A program made the position numbers and the translations under genes. A model generated the notes under the pieces. That model saw only the letters and a program-made list of their open reading frames with translations. It had not been told where the DNA came from and did not search any database. Below are positions 24,657 to 33,455 of a DNA stretch of 33,455 nt, piece by piece. Where the stretch lies: positions 1 to 33,455 of the forward strand of contig CAJBHE010000178.1 in NCBI GenBank assembly GCA_903952885.1. The letters are read 5' to 3'. Source of the DNA: an uncultured Burkholderiales bacterium. Lineage in GTDB: Bacteria; Pseudomonadota; Gammaproteobacteria; Burkholderiales; Burkholderiaceae_C. Position 1 is the first letter of the stretch; every line of letters starts with the position of its first letter.

Positions 24657-24926
24657 ATGACCAACACAACAGCGCAACCACGCAACCCCTTGCATGGCAA
24701 GACCTTAGAAGCCCTCGTCACCGAGCTGGCTGATTTTTATGGCTGGGAAGGCTTGGGCGAGCGCATCAACATCCGCTGCTTCACGCACGACCCAAGCGTG
24801 GGCTCAAGTCTGAAGTTTTTGCGCAAAACACCTTGGGCACGCGACAAGGTGGAAAGCTTGTATTTGTTCATGCTGCGCGACATGCGACGCGAGGAACGCG
24901 GGTTTTATAAAGCTGACGCGCCTTAG
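24657..24926 (+). CDS. VF530-family (DUF2132-like) small protein
   Basis: An 89-residue protein. [64 protein letters not shown] matches the VF530 family, named for a Vibrio fischeri protein reported to bind DNA; its role is not established. It starts 4 bases after the amiC stop, so it is in that transcript, and is convergent with dedA, ending 25 bases from it. No membrane segments or signal. Confidence 0.88.
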   Translation: MTNTTAQPRNPLHGKTLEALVTELADFYGWEGLGERINIRCFTHDPSVGSSLKFLRKTPWARDKVESLYLFMLRDMRREERGFYKADAP

Positions 24927-24951
24927 CTTGAATACAAACTCGGGTATAGCG

Positions 24952-25629
24952 TTATTGCGCAGCAGGCGGCTCGACACTGGCTTGTGAAGCACGCGACGCT
25001 TTCCACGAGCCATATATGGCCAAGGCACCCGGAATAAAAATCATCGCCCAAATGATTTTGTCCAAATGGGTTTTGACCCACGGGATGTTGCCAAAGAAGT
25101 AACCCGCCGTCACGATGCCGCCCACCCACAAAGCGCCGCCCGTGACGTCAAAGAAGGTGAACTTGCGGCGCGTCATCTGCGCCACGCCCGCCACAAACGG
25201 TGCAAAGGTGCGCACAAAGGGCATGAATCGCGCAGCGATTAAGGTGACACCACCATAACGCTCGTAAAACGCATGGGCTTGGTCAAAGGCGCGGCGGTTG
25301 AAAAACTTAGAGTCTTCCCACGTAAACACCTTGGGGCCGAAGAAACGACCAATCGTGTAATTGGTTTGGTTACCCGCCACCGCAGCAGTCAGTAGCAAGG
25401 CCACGGACAAGCCATAGTCCATCAAGCCCACACCGCACATGGCACCCACCACAAACAGCAGTGAGTCACCGGGCAAGAAGGGCATGACCACCAAACCAGT
25501 CTCCACAAAAATGATCAAAAACAGCAAGGCATAGACCCAAATGCCGTTGGCCTGCACAAAGGCTTCCAAATAGCGGTCCACGTGCAGGATGAAGTCGATC
25601 AAGAAGGTAATAAATTCCATAGGATGCAT
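24952..25629 (-). CDS. DedA-family inner membrane protein
   Basis: A 225-residue DedA/SNARE-associated (VTT-domain) protein. IFVETGLVVMPFLPGDSLLFVVGAM and FYERYGGVTLIAARFMPFVRTFAPFVAGVAQMTRRKFTFFDVTGGALWVGG carry the FLPGDS and R-x-x-P-F-x-R motifs of the family. Members act as lipid scramblases or flippases (undecaprenyl phosphate or phospholipid) and affect membrane homeostasis. Start ATG 25629 has GAGG nine bases upstream; ATG 25620 is also plausible by homology. It is divergent from mutL with only 25 bases between. Confidence 0.93.
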   Translation of the reverse strand: MHPMEFITFLIDFILHVDRYLEAFVQANGIWVYALLFLIIFVETGLVVMPFLPGDSLLFVVGAMCGVGLMDYGLSVALLLTAAVAGNQTNYTIGRFFGPKVFTWEDSKFFNRRAFDQAHAFYERYGGVTLIAARFMPFVRTFAPFVAGVAQMTRRKFTFFDVTGGALWVGGIVTAGYFFGNIPWVKTHLDKIIWAMIFIPGALAIYGSWKASRASQASVEPPAAQ

Positions 25630-25654
25630 TATCCCCTGCCTCTAAAATGAGCCC

Positions 25655-27607
25655 GTGTACCCTGCTACCCAACCCCCACGCGCCATCCGCGAACTCCCAG
25701 ATGAACTGATCAGCCAAATCGCCGCTGGTGAGGTGGTCGAACGCCCGGCCTCTGTGGTGCGCGAGCTGGTGGACAACGCGCTAGACGCCGGCGCCACGCA
25801 AATCACCCTGCGTTTGCTGGCCGGTGGTGTTCGCCTCATCAGCGTGGAAGACAACGGTCTGGGCATTCCTGCCAACGAACTACCCGTGGCCTTGAAGCGT
25901 CATGCGACCAGCAAGATCACCAGCCTGACTGAACTCGAATCCGTGGGCACCATGGGTTTTCGGGGTGAGGCATTGGCCGCCATTCAATCGGTTTCGGAGT
26001 TGTCGGTGCTGTCACGCACCGCTGCACAAGACAGCGCCATGCTGCTGGATGGCCGCAGCGGAGAGCTGCAACCCGCCGCCCGCGCACAAGGCACCACGGT
26101 CGAAGTGAAAGAACTGTTTTACAGCACGCCTGCTCGCCGCAAATTTTTAAAGACTGACAACACCGAACTCGCCCACTGCGTGGAAGCTGTTCGTCGCCAC
26201 GCCCTCACCCGCCCCGAGGTGGGATTTGCCATTTGGCACGAGGGCAAGTTGGTGGAGCAATGGCGTGCACAAACCATTGATGCTGCATCGGACGAAGATA
26301 GGAATACTCAATATCAACGCTCACTCGACCGCCGCTTGGCCGATGTGTTGGGTGATGACTTTTTAGACAACTCAGTGGCTGTGCATTACCAATCGGGCAA
26401 CGTCACAGTGGTGGGTCGCGCAGGTATTCCAGACGCTTCCCGCTCACGCGCCGACCACCAGTTTGCCTACGTAAACGGCCGCTATGTACGCGACAAAGTC
26501 ATCACCCATGCCGCACGCAGCGCGTATGAAGATGTGTTGCACGGCCACCGCCAACCCATCTATGCCTTGTACGTGGAGATTGAGCCCACGCGTGTGGACG
26601 TCAACGTGCATCCCACCAAAATCGAAGTGCGCTTTCGCGATGGCCGCGAGGTGCATCAAGCGGTGCGCCACGCGGTTGAAAATGCTTTGGCTGTGCCACG
26701 CGCCAACATGCTGATGGCCAGCGCCTTGCAAAACCATGAGTTGCCAATGACGGGAACTTTTGGCTCAGGTGGCGCAGCTAGCGGCACATCTACTTTGGGC
26801 GCAACGGCATCACCTGCTTGGCCCAACGCCAATTGGCAACAAGCCACCATGCCTTTGGCTGGCACACGTGTGGCAGATGTGGGTGCGCTCTGGCAGTCCA
26901 CACCTCGCTCAGGTCTGCCCGCCGAAGAACACCCCACTCAAAGTTTTGCAACTGACGCCGTCTTCAACGCACTCAGCGCTAACCACACCTCAGCGCCTTC
27001 GCTGCAAGATGCAGCTCCCGAAACTTGGCCCTTGGGCAAAGCCATTGCGCAGCTGCATGGCGTGTACATCTTGGCCGAGAACACACAAGGTTTAGTTCTA
27101 GTCGATATGCATGCGGCGCACGAGCGCATCGTATACGAACAACTGAAAACACAAATTGATACACAACGCATCAGCAGCCAACCGTTGTTGATTCCCGCCA
27201 CCTTTCCTGCCATCGCGCAAGAGGTCGCTACTGCCGAGGCCTGCGCGGATGCACTGCAAGAACTTGGCTTAGAAATTTCCACACTCTCCAGTAAGACCTT
27301 AGCTGTGCGTGCCGTGCCCAGCACCTTGGCGCAAGGCGATGCCGTGGCACTAGCGCGTAGCGTCTTGGCCGAGTTAAGCCAACACGACGCCAGCACCGTG
27401 GTGCAACGCGCACGCAACGAGCTGCTGGCCACCATGGCCTGCCATGGCGCTGTGCGTGCCAACCGCAAACTCACGATCGACGAGATGAACGGCTTGCTGC
27501 GCCAAATGGAAGTGACCGAGCGCTCGGACCAATGCAACCACGGCCGCCCTACATGGCGGCAACTGTCCATGCGTGAACTCGACGCGCTATTTTTGCGCGG
27601 CCGTTGA
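25655..27607 (+). CDS. mutL: DNA mismatch repair protein MutL
   Basis: A 650-residue MutL. The GHKL ATPase domain shows ELISQIAAGEVVERPASVVRELVDNALDAGAT, DNGLGI, ATSKI and GFRGEAL. NVHPTKIEVRF follows, then a low-complexity linker (about residues 360-450) and the dimerisation/endonuclease domain. The endonuclease motif is present as DMHAAHERIVYE, with ACHGAVRANRKL and QCNHGRPTW later. These fit the nicking-competent MutL found in bacteria without MutH. Start is GTG 25655 with no clear Shine-Dalgarno. The next gene overlaps its stop by one base. Confidence 0.96.
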   Translation: MYPATQPPRAIRELPDELISQIAAGEVVERPASVVRELVDNALDAGATQITLRLLAGGVRLISVEDNGLGIPANELPVALKRHATSKITSLTELESVGTMGFRGEALAAIQSVSELSVLSRTAAQDSAMLLDGRSGELQPAARAQGTTVEVKELFYSTPARRKFLKTDNTELAHCVEAVRRHALTRPEVGFAIWHEGKLVEQWRAQTIDAASDEDRNTQYQRSLDRRLADVLGDDFLDNSVAVHYQSGNVTVVGRAGIPDASRSRADHQFAYVNGRYVRDKVITHAARSAYEDVLHGHRQPIYALYVEIEPTRVDVNVHPTKIEVRFRDGREVHQAVRHAVENALAVPRANMLMASALQNHELPMTGTFGSGGAASGTSTLGATASPAWPNANWQQATMPLAGTRVADVGALWQSTPRSGLPAEEHPTQSFATDAVFNALSANHTSAPSLQDAAPETWPLGKAIAQLHGVYILAENTQGLVLVDMHAAHERIVYEQLKTQIDTQRISSQPLLIPATFPAIAQEVATAEACADALQELGLEISTLSSKTLAVRAVPSTLAQGDAVALARSVLAELSQHDASTVVQRARNELLATMACHGAVRANRKLTIDEMNGLLRQMEVTERSDQCNHGRPTWRQLSMRELDALFLRGR

Positions 27608-28794
27608 TGTCACCCACGCTCATCATTGTGTTGCTGTCGATGCTGCTGGGCATTCAGCCCGTCGCTACCGATTTGTATTTGCCAGCACTGCCCGCCATCA
27701 AAGCAGAGTTTGGCGCAGAGCTCTCTCAAGTTCAGCTCACACTCAGCGCCTTACTTTTGGCCTTTGGAACATCTCAGCTGGTGTGGGGCCCGTTGTCCGA
27801 CCGCTTTGGTCGCCGACCTATTTTGTTGTGTGGTTTGGCCACCTTCACCTTGGCGGGCTTGGGTTGCGTGCTGGCCAGCAGCATGCACGAACTCATCGTG
27901 TGGCGCGCCCTGCAAGGTGCGGCTATGGGCGCGGTGGTCATGTGCGCGCGCGCCATCGTGCGCGACCTCCACACACCAGAGACAGGCGCGGGTGTCATGT
28001 CTAAAGCGCTGACAGGCTTGGGCCTCTTGGCCTGTGTCAGCGCACCTTTGGGAGGCTTGCTGACCGACCTATTCAGCTGGCATGCCGCACTGAGTTTGGT
28101 CATGGGCTTTGGTGCGATTGCTCTTAGCTTGGTGGCTTGGAAATTCAAAGAAACCGTGCACCGCAAAAACCCACATGCCCTGCAGTTCAAGGTGTTGGTG
28201 CACACGTGGTGGCACATCGTGCGCAACCCCACGTTTGTGGCGTTTTCGTGTGTCGCAATAGGTTCTTATGGCGGTCTGTTCACCTTCTTGGCGTCGTCGT
28301 CTTTTGTCTTCATCAGTTTGATTGGGTTGGCGCGTTGGCAATACGGCTTGCTGTTGTTCTCGATGGCTTTTACGTATTTGCTGGGCACAGTCTTGTGCCG
28401 TCGACTATTGGTGCGGTTTGGCGTGGCATGCACTGTGGCGATAGGTGGTGCATTCACGTTGGTAGGTGGCGGCTTGATGGCCCTCAACGCGTGGTTGGGT
28501 TGGCAATGCGTGGTGGGCTTGATGGGGCCGTTTTATTTCTTCATTTTGGGGCATGGCATCCACCAGCCTTGCGGGCAAAGCGGTGCGGTAGGGCCATTCC
28601 CCAAAGCTGCAGGCGCAGCCTCGGCCTTAGGGGGATTTTTGATGATGGTGGCGGCTTTTGCCACGGGACTATGGCTGGGTGCAGCCAACGATGGCTCTGC
28701 AATGCCGATGGCGCAAAGCATCGCATTTTGGTCTGTGATGACCGCTCTGTCAGCTTGGTTGCTGGTGCTCCCGCGAGGCAGTTTTCGTGGCTAA
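27607..28794 (+). CDS. Bcr/CflA-family multidrug efflux transporter
   Basis: A 395-residue twelve-helix major facilitator. [26 protein letters not shown] in helix 1 is the DHA1/Bcr-CflA signature, and [19 protein letters not shown] is the canonical MFS motif A between helices 2 and 3. [23 protein letters not shown] is motif C-like. Family members export drugs or small metabolites by proton antiport; the substrate is unknown. The ATG at 27607 overlaps the mutL TGA by one base (TGATG); its own end overlaps miaA by eight bases. The three genes are likely co-transcribed. Confidence 0.92.
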   Translation: MSPTLIIVLLSMLLGIQPVATDLYLPALPAIKAEFGAELSQVQLTLSALLLAFGTSQLVWGPLSDRFGRRPILLCGLATFTLAGLGCVLASSMHELIVWRALQGAAMGAVVMCARAIVRDLHTPETGAGVMSKALTGLGLLACVSAPLGGLLTDLFSWHAALSLVMGFGAIALSLVAWKFKETVHRKNPHALQFKVLVHTWWHIVRNPTFVAFSCVAIGSYGGLFTFLASSSFVFISLIGLARWQYGLLLFSMAFTYLLGTVLCRRLLVRFGVACTVAIGGAFTLVGGGLMALNAWLGWQCVVGLMGPFYFFILGHGIHQPCGQSGAVGPFPKAAGAASALGGFLMMVAAFATGLWLGAANDGSAMPMAQSIAFWSVMTALSAWLLVLPRGSFRG

Positions 28795-29773
28795 AGACCT
28801 CTGGACGGTCAATGCCATCGCCTTGGTCGGTCCTACAGCCAGCGGCAAAACGGCAGCGGCTATGGCCATTGCACAGCAGTGGCCGGTTGAAATCATCAGT
28901 ATCGACTCAGCACTTGTCTATCGCGGCATGGACATTGGCACGGCAAAGCCGACTGCCCAAGAGTTGGCACAAGTGCCACACCACCTCATCAACATTCGCG
29001 ACCCATTGCACGCCTATAGCGCGGCTGAGTTTGCACGCGATGCCACTGCCCTGATGGCTGACATCCGCGCACGCGGCAAGTTGCCGTTACTGGTAGGTGG
29101 CACTATGCTGTACCTTAAAGCCTTGCGCGATGGTATTGACGACTTGCCCACCGCGCACCCACAACTGCGTGCAGAAATCGAACAACAAGCGCTGATCTTA
29201 GGCTGGCCTTCCATGCATGCCGAGTTGACGAAAGTGGACCCTATTACCGCCGCACGTTTGCCACCTCATGATGCGCAACGCATTTCTCGCGCGCTCGAAG
29301 TTTGGCGCGTCAGTGGCAAAGCTTTATCGCAATGGTTCGCTGAAGCAAACACCACTCGCGTCGCGCAACCTGCGTTGAATATGCCCCTACTTTCGCTGGA
29401 GCCAGAAAATCGTGCATGGTTACACGAACGCATCACGCAACGCTTTAACCAAATGTTGACGAGTGGATTTTTAGCCGAAGTAAGAGCACTTCGCGCGCGT
29501 GGCGACCTTCACATCGATTTACCCAGCATGCGTTGTGTGGGCTACCGCCAAGCGTGGGAATTACTCGACCGTGCAGAGACCACAGATGCACCCGTTAAAA
29601 GCATTTTGCCGCAGTTGCATGCGCTAGGAGTGGCTGCCACGCGTCAACTGGCCAAGCGTCAACTCACTTGGCTGCGTGGCATGGACGAGCGCATCGTGAT
29701 TCCGTGTGATGCGCCTGATACGTTGGTACAGACACTAGCCGCGTTAGCCCGGTTTACTGCAACGACTCTTTGA
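28787..29773 (+). CDS. miaA: tRNA dimethylallyltransferase
   Basis: A 328-residue enzyme that prenylates A37 of tRNAs reading codons starting with [21 protein letters not shown] is the P-loop, and [21 protein letters not shown] and [24 protein letters not shown] are diagnostic. [10 protein letters not shown] and [13 protein letters not shown] complete the set. Start GTG 28787 overlaps the efflux gene by eight bases. mutL-miaA linkage is common in proteobacteria, here with a transporter inserted. Its last 20 bases overlap the convergent DUF1178 gene. Confidence 0.96.
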   Translation: MAKDLWTVNAIALVGPTASGKTAAAMAIAQQWPVEIISIDSALVYRGMDIGTAKPTAQELAQVPHHLINIRDPLHAYSAAEFARDATALMADIRARGKLPLLVGGTMLYLKALRDGIDDLPTAHPQLRAEIEQQALILGWPSMHAELTKVDPITAARLPPHDAQRISRALEVWRVSGKALSQWFAEANTTRVAQPALNMPLLSLEPENRAWLHERITQRFNQMLTSGFLAEVRALRARGDLHIDLPSMRCVGYRQAWELLDRAETTDAPVKSILPQLHALGVAATRQLAKRQLTWLRGMDERIVIPCDAPDTLVQTLAALARFTATTL

Positions 29774-30290
29774 GTACGTCTGGCAGTGGCATCACGGCAA
29801 TGCCCTCGTCGATCAATTCTTCAGTTTCTTCTGGAGTAGCATGGCCACGAATGTTGCGCTGCTCGGCTTCTCCGTAATGCATCCTGCGTGCTTCTTCAGG
29901 AAAGCTATGACCCACGTCTTCGGTGTTAGCCACCACATATCGCACCATCTTGAGAAAAGCAGCTTGCAATTGAGCAGGTTCTAAGTTAGCCACGTCTTGC
30001 AAACTCGGTAATTCGGTGGGAACGGCCGCAGCAGGGCGTATGGTTTGCGAGGACACGGCCGATGTCAAGGCGTCGCTCGACGGTGTGCGATGGTTGTCGG
30101 CTGGGTCACGCTCACCACGGAAGGTGTTCAAGTTCAAACGCGGCGCACTCAATTTTTTAGCCACATGTGCATCTCCACACATGGGACAAGTTACCAACCC
30201 ATTAGCCAGTTGGGCTTGGAAGTCATCTTCAGAGCCAAACCAGCCCTCAAACACATGATGATGGTCACATTGAAGGTCTAGCACTTTCAT
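29754..30290 (-). CDS. DUF1178 zinc-ribbon-like protein
   Basis: About 178 residues. [54 protein letters not shown] contains C-x2-3-H and CPMC, a likely zinc ribbon. The middle is a variable linker. The C-terminus has [49 protein letters not shown], the hallmark of DUF1178. Function is unknown. Start ATG 30290 matches the family N-terminus; the track's 30344 would overlap the NUDIX gene. It follows the NUDIX gene by 22 bases on the same strand. Confidence 0.9.
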   Translation of the reverse strand: MKVLDLQCDHHHVFEGWFGSEDDFQAQLANGLVTCPMCGDAHVAKKLSAPRLNLNTFRGERDPADNHRTPSSDALTSAVSSQTIRPAAAVPTELPSLQDVANLEPAQLQAAFLKMVRYVVANTEDVGHSFPEEARRMHYGEAEQRNIRGHATPEETEELIDEGIAVMPLPDVLKESLQ

Positions 30291-30312
30291 GACGCAATTA
30301 TCTCGTAACACG

Positions 30313-30900
30313 TCATACGGTTTGCCATTCCAAAGACCATGCACCGCTGAGGTGGTTTTGCAACCACAACAAACCTGTCAAGGTTTTGGCATCGGTCAGC
30401 TTACCATCTCGTGACCATGTCAACAGCTCGTCTAAGCTGGCGTCAAACACGTCGAGAAATTCACCCTCATCCAACTGTCGCTGCCCCTGAGTGAGCCCAC
30501 GTGCGAACCATATGTCAATGAACTCGGTGGAGTAGCTGATCACGGGATGTAAGACGCCTGCATGCGCCCACTCGGTCGCTCGGTAACCAGTTTCTTCTAG
30601 CAACTCGCGCTGGGCACACACCAAGCGGTCTTCGCCTGGGTCGATCTTGCCTGCAGGAAACTCAATCATCACTTGTTTAACCGGGTAACGGTATTGACGC
30701 TCCATCACCAAGCGACCATCGTCACGCATCGCGATGATCATGACCGCACCGGGGTGAATGACAAACTCACGCGTGGCTGTCACACCATTAGGTAGACGCA
30801 CGTTGTCACGAAAGGCATGCAAAAAATGCCCTTTGAGTAGCTCCACATGATCTAGAGTGTGTTCAATCAAATGTTCGTCTGAGTTGGATTTCATAGTCAT
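30313..30900 (-). CDS. NUDIX hydrolase, ADP-ribose pyrophosphatase-like
   Basis: A 195-residue hydrolase. GKIDPGEDRLVCAQRELLEETGY matches the NUDIX box G-x5-E-x7-REUxEExGU at every position. Upstream EFVIHPGAVMIIAMRDDGRLVMERQYRYPVKQVMIEFPAG is typical of ADP-sugar (ADP-ribose) pyrophosphatases. It likely clears ADP-ribose or similar nucleotide sugars. ATG 30900 or ATG 30894 could be the start. It lies just past the terminator of the nuo operon, so it may depend on read-through or its own promoter. Confidence 0.92.
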   Translation of the reverse strand: MTMKSNSDEHLIEHTLDHVELLKGHFLHAFRDNVRLPNGVTATREFVIHPGAVMIIAMRDDGRLVMERQYRYPVKQVMIEFPAGKIDPGEDRLVCAQRELLEETGYRATEWAHAGVLHPVISYSTEFIDIWFARGLTQGQRQLDEGEFLDVFDASLDELLTWSRDGKLTDAKTLTGLLWLQNHLSGAWSLEWQTV

Positions 30901-30902
30901 GA

Positions 30903-30930
30903 TAAAAAAGCCAGCTCGTGAGCTGGCTTA
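30903..30930 (-). terminator. Intrinsic terminator of the nuo operon
   Basis: AAGCCAGCT-CGTG-AGCTGGCTT is a 9-bp perfect stem (10 bp if the C-G closing pair forms). On the minus strand it is followed by TTTTTT (30909-30904). It lies 18-45 bases past the nuoN stop and just before the NUDIX start, so it should end the complex I transcript. Confidence 0.92.
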
Positions 30931-30947
30931 GTTGGCGCATATCTACC

Positions 30948-32438
30948 TCAGGTACCCAATGTAGAAATGATGGCGCGAGCACACAAGGTCATCAAACCAC
31001 CAGGCAATAAACCCAAAACCAGCAACAAGCCGCTGTTGATCAATAACACCACGCGCACGTCTGTACCAGCGGAGACCGTGCTGGCTGTCAAAGGTGTATC
31101 AAAGTACATGACCTTCACCACGCGCAAGTAATAGAAAGCTGCCAACAAAGACATCATCACAGCGTAGGTTGCCAAGGCAATGGCGCCAGGTTGGTCTGAA
31201 GCCACCAAGGCTTGCAACACCGACAACTTACCAGCGAAGCCCACCATCGGTGGCACGCCAGCGAGCGAGAACATGCACAAGGCCATGACGCCTGCGTACA
31301 AGGGGCTACGTTGATTCAAGCCAGCAAAATCAGCGATCTCTTCGCTTTCAAAGCCTTCACGTGCGAGCAACATGATGATGCCGAACACAGCCAAGGTCGT
31401 GAGCACATAGGTGACCACATAAAACATAGCCGAGCTGTAGGCATTGGCTGCTGCTACCGTGTTGCCATTGACTACACCTGAGTACAAGCCAATCAGCACA
31501 AAACCCATTTGAGAGATTGTTGAGAAGGCTACCAAACGTTTAAGGTTGGTCTGAGCAATACCCGCTAAGTTACCAATTAACAAAGAAGCTACGGACAAGA
31601 CCATCAGCATTTGCTGCCAGTCAATGGCCAAAGGCATCAAGCCTTCCACTAGCAAGCGCATCGTCATGGCGAAAGCAGCCAATTTATGTGCGCCACCGAT
31701 CAAAAGGGTCACCACGGTGGGTGCACCTTGGTACACATCAGGCACCCACATGTGAAATGGCACCACACCGAACTTAAAGCCCAAGCCACACACCACAAAC
31801 ACCAAGCCTAATACCAACACTTTGTGATTGATTTGACCTGACGACACAGCCTTGAAGACGGTACTTATATCAAGTGAACCTGTTGCGCCGTAAAGCATGG
31901 ACATACCGTAGAGCAAGAAACCGCTGCCCAAAGCGCCGAGCACAAAATACTTCATTGCAGCTTCAGAAGCTGTGGCGTTGTCGCGACGCAAGGCCACCAA
32001 AGCGTAGCTAGACAGTGCCAACAGTTCCACACCGAGATACAGCACCAAAAAATTGTTGCCAGAGATCATGACGTACATGCCCAGCAAAGCAAAAAGGCCC
32101 AAGGTAAAAAGCTCGCCACCGTGCTTGAGCATGTCACGGTCAGCTGCATAAGGACGGCCGTAGACCAGTGTCACAAACACAGCCAGGGTTGAGAAGCACT
32201 TGAGCCAGTTGCCCATGGGGTCTGACACAACCATATTGCCAAAGCTATACACCGTGGTACCACTGCTGGCATCGTGGGCTTGGAGCACAGCCACAAGACC
32301 CATCGTCAACAAGGACAGCACATACGTGACGGTTCGGCGCGGCGACTTCACGAACAAATCGACCATCGCGATCACGATCGTCATCACGACTAACAGCAGC
32401 TCGGGGTAGAGGGCTGCTAAGTTGAATTTTTCAATCAT
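30948..32438 (-). CDS. nuoN: NADH-quinone oxidoreductase subunit N
   Basis: A 496-residue, about fourteen-helix antiporter-like subunit of complex I that takes part in proton pumping. GNNFLVLYLGVELLALSSYALVAL has the key Glu in helix 5, GLGFKFGVVPFHMWVPDVYQGAPTVVTLLI is diagnostic, and KRLVAFSTISQMGFVLIGL follows. It starts 15 bases after nuoM and is the last nuo gene, closed by the terminator at 30903-30930. Confidence 0.97.
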   Translation of the reverse strand: MIEKFNLAALYPELLLVVMTIVIAMVDLFVKSPRRTVTYVLSLLTMGLVAVLQAHDASSGTTVYSFGNMVVSDPMGNWLKCFSTLAVFVTLVYGRPYAADRDMLKHGGELFTLGLFALLGMYVMISGNNFLVLYLGVELLALSSYALVALRRDNATASEAAMKYFVLGALGSGFLLYGMSMLYGATGSLDISTVFKAVSSGQINHKVLVLGLVFVVCGLGFKFGVVPFHMWVPDVYQGAPTVVTLLIGGAHKLAAFAMTMRLLVEGLMPLAIDWQQMLMVLSVASLLIGNLAGIAQTNLKRLVAFSTISQMGFVLIGLYSGVVNGNTVAAANAYSSAMFYVVTYVLTTLAVFGIIMLLAREGFESEEIADFAGLNQRSPLYAGVMALCMFSLAGVPPMVGFAGKLSVLQALVASDQPGAIALATYAVMMSLLAAFYYLRVVKVMYFDTPLTASTVSAGTDVRVVLLINSGLLLVLGLLPGGLMTLCARAIISTLGT

Positions 32439-32453
32439 TGGGTCTATCCCTAT

Positions 32454-33455
32454 TTATTGGGGCAACTTGGATAAAGCGACGTGCTTGAGTAACTCAGCCA
32501 CGGACACATCCATCACATCGGTGAATGGCTTGGGGAAGATACCCATGGCCAACACGGCGATTGCCAACAAGGCCAACATCACAAACTCACGGCTGTTGAT
32601 GTCGGTCAATTCTTTGACTTGGTCATTGGCCACTGGACCCAAGTAAACGCGTTTGATCATCCACAAGGTGTAGGCTGCGCCAAAGATCAAGGCGGAAGCC
32701 GAAGCAAAGCCAACCCAGAAGTTGTATTTGATGGCGCCCAAAATGACCATCCACTCACCCACAAAACCTGCGGTGCCTGGCAAGCCGCAATTGGCCATAC
32801 CGAACAACAAGGCAAACGCTGCAAACTTGGGCATGGTGTTGACAACACCACCGTAGGCGGCGATCTCGCGTGAGTGCACGCGGTCATACAACACACCGAT
32901 GGACAAGAACATGGCGGCAGACACAAAGCCGTGAGCAATCATTTGCACCAAAGCACCAGACACACCGATGTCGTTGAAGATGAAGAAGCCCAAAGTCACG
33001 AAGCCCATGTGTGCGACAGAGGAATAAGCCACCAACTTTTTCATGTCCTCTTGCACCATGGCCACCAAGCCCACGTAGACCACCGCGATGAGCGACAGTG
33101 CAATCATGAGCCATGCGTATTCGTGTGCCGCATCAGGCGCGATGGGCAATGAGAAGCGCAAGAAACCGTAGGCACCCAACTTCAACATGATCGCGGCCAG
33201 CACAGCAGAACCACCGGTAGGCGCTTCCACGTGCACGTCGGGCAACCAAGTGTGGACAGGCCACATGGGCACCTTCACCGCAAAGGCTGCGAAGAAAGCA
33301 AAGAACAGCAGAGTTTGTGCATGCAAGGGCAATGGCAGCTTGTGCCACACAGCCAAATCAAAGCTACCAGCCGACTGGGTGTACAGATAGATCAAGGCGA
33401 CCAGCATCAACAAGGAACCCAACAACGTGTACAAGAAGAACTTGAACGCTGCATA
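32454..33455 (-). CDS. nuoM: NADH-quinone oxidoreductase subunit M, 5' end outside the window
   Basis: About 334 C-terminal residues of an antiporter-like complex I subunit normally close to 490 long. The frame is open to the window edge, reading AAFKFFLYTLLGSLLMLVAL; the track's start at 33434 is an internal TTG, not the true start. AFAVKVPMWPVHTWLPDVHVEAPTGGSAVLAAIMLKLGAYG is diagnostic of NuoM. KKLVAYSSVAHMGFVTLG carries the conserved lysine region. It lies 15 bases before nuoN. Confidence 0.96.
   Translation of the reverse strand, partial: YAAFKFFLYTLLGSLLMLVALIYLYTQSAGSFDLAVWHKLPLPLHAQTLLFFAFFAAFAVKVPMWPVHTWLPDVHVEAPTGGSAVLAAIMLKLGAYGFLRFSLPIAPDAAHEYAWLMIALSLIAVVYVGLVAMVQEDMKKLVAYSSVAHMGFVTLGFFIFNDIGVSGALVQMIAHGFVSAAMFLSIGVLYDRVHSREIAAYGGVVNTMPKFAAFALLFGMANCGLPGTAGFVGEWMVILGAIKYNFWVGFASASALIFGAAYTLWMIKRVYLGPVANDQVKELTDINSREFVMLALLAIAVLAMGIFPKPFTDVMDVSVAELLKHVALSKLPQ

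Noticed and set aside
26938-27570. Minus-strand 210-residue ORF
   Set aside because: Antisense to the MutL C-terminal domain; no independent support.
28137-29054. Plus-strand 305-residue ORF across the efflux gene and miaA
   Set aside because: Out of frame with two well-supported genes; His/Arg/Cys-rich composition typical of a wrong frame.
1-33455. tRNA/rRNA genes, CRISPR arrays, insertion sequences, prophage or integrase genes
   Set aside because: None recognised on either strand by reading; the coding content is core and syntenic, with no terminal repeats or transposase motifs. tRNAscan or a repeat finder would be decisive.

Overview
The window looks like a chromosomal segment of a betaproteobacterium, most likely a Comamonadaceae member of the Burkholderiales (Limnohabitans/Rhodoferax-like). 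This is an inference from gene content, gene order and protein flavour; there is no rRNA to confirm it. I saw no tRNA, rRNA, CRISPR array, insertion sequence, prophage or integration scar. Coding density is very high, with many overlapping or abutting genes and several GTG/TTG starts. || Region 1 (about 1-12100) is a micro-aerobic respiration island. On the minus strand, ccoI-ccoS-ccoN-ccoO-ccoQ-ccoP-ccoG-fixH plus a 79-residue membrane protein encode the high-affinity cbb3 cytochrome c oxidase and its copper/assembly factors. An FNR-type regulator with four iron-sulfur cysteines, an oxygen-independent coproporphyrinogen oxidase (hemN) with a Cys-containing TauE/DsbD-like membrane protein, a second TauE-family permease and a universal stress protein flank it. 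Three FNR-box palindromes sit at hemN/fnr, ccoN and ccoI/usp. At ccoN, and within one base at hemN, the spacing to a -10 element is that of a class II FNR-activated promoter. The sensor, heme supply, oxidase, copper supply and stress protein therefore form one local oxygen-responsive regulon. || Region 2 (about 12100-17560) is an apparent five-gene minus-strand operon: etfB-etfA-acyl-CoA dehydrogenase-exported alpha/beta hydrolase-nitronate monooxygenase-like protein. A perfect 20-bp palindrome lies just upstream of etfB, and a bidirectional terminator shared with usp lies at its end. The electron transfer flavoprotein would accept electrons from the dehydrogenase. || Region 3 (about 17560-24950) is mixed housekeeping: an MscS-family channel with a histone-deacetylase-like hydrolase, an MltB lytic transglycosylase, a small Trp-rich protein, epoxyqueuosine reductase QueG, TsaE (t6A tRNA modification), a Tat-type cell-wall amidase (AmiC) and a VF530-like protein. 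|| Region 4 (about 24950-29770) holds DedA, MutL (with endonuclease motifs), a Bcr/CflA efflux pump and MiaA. MutL, the pump and MiaA overlap head to tail and are probably co-transcribed. || Region 5 (29754-33455) holds the 3' end of the respiratory complex I operon (nuoM, cut by the window edge, and nuoN), a strong terminator, then a NUDIX hydrolase and a DUF1178 zinc-ribbon protein. || The main discovery candidates are the 79-residue membrane protein at the end of the cbb3 operon, the short FixH, the two zero-gap convergent gene pairs with palindromic stop junctions, and the palindrome-controlled etf operon with an exported hydrolase. Most of the rest is well-known core biology.
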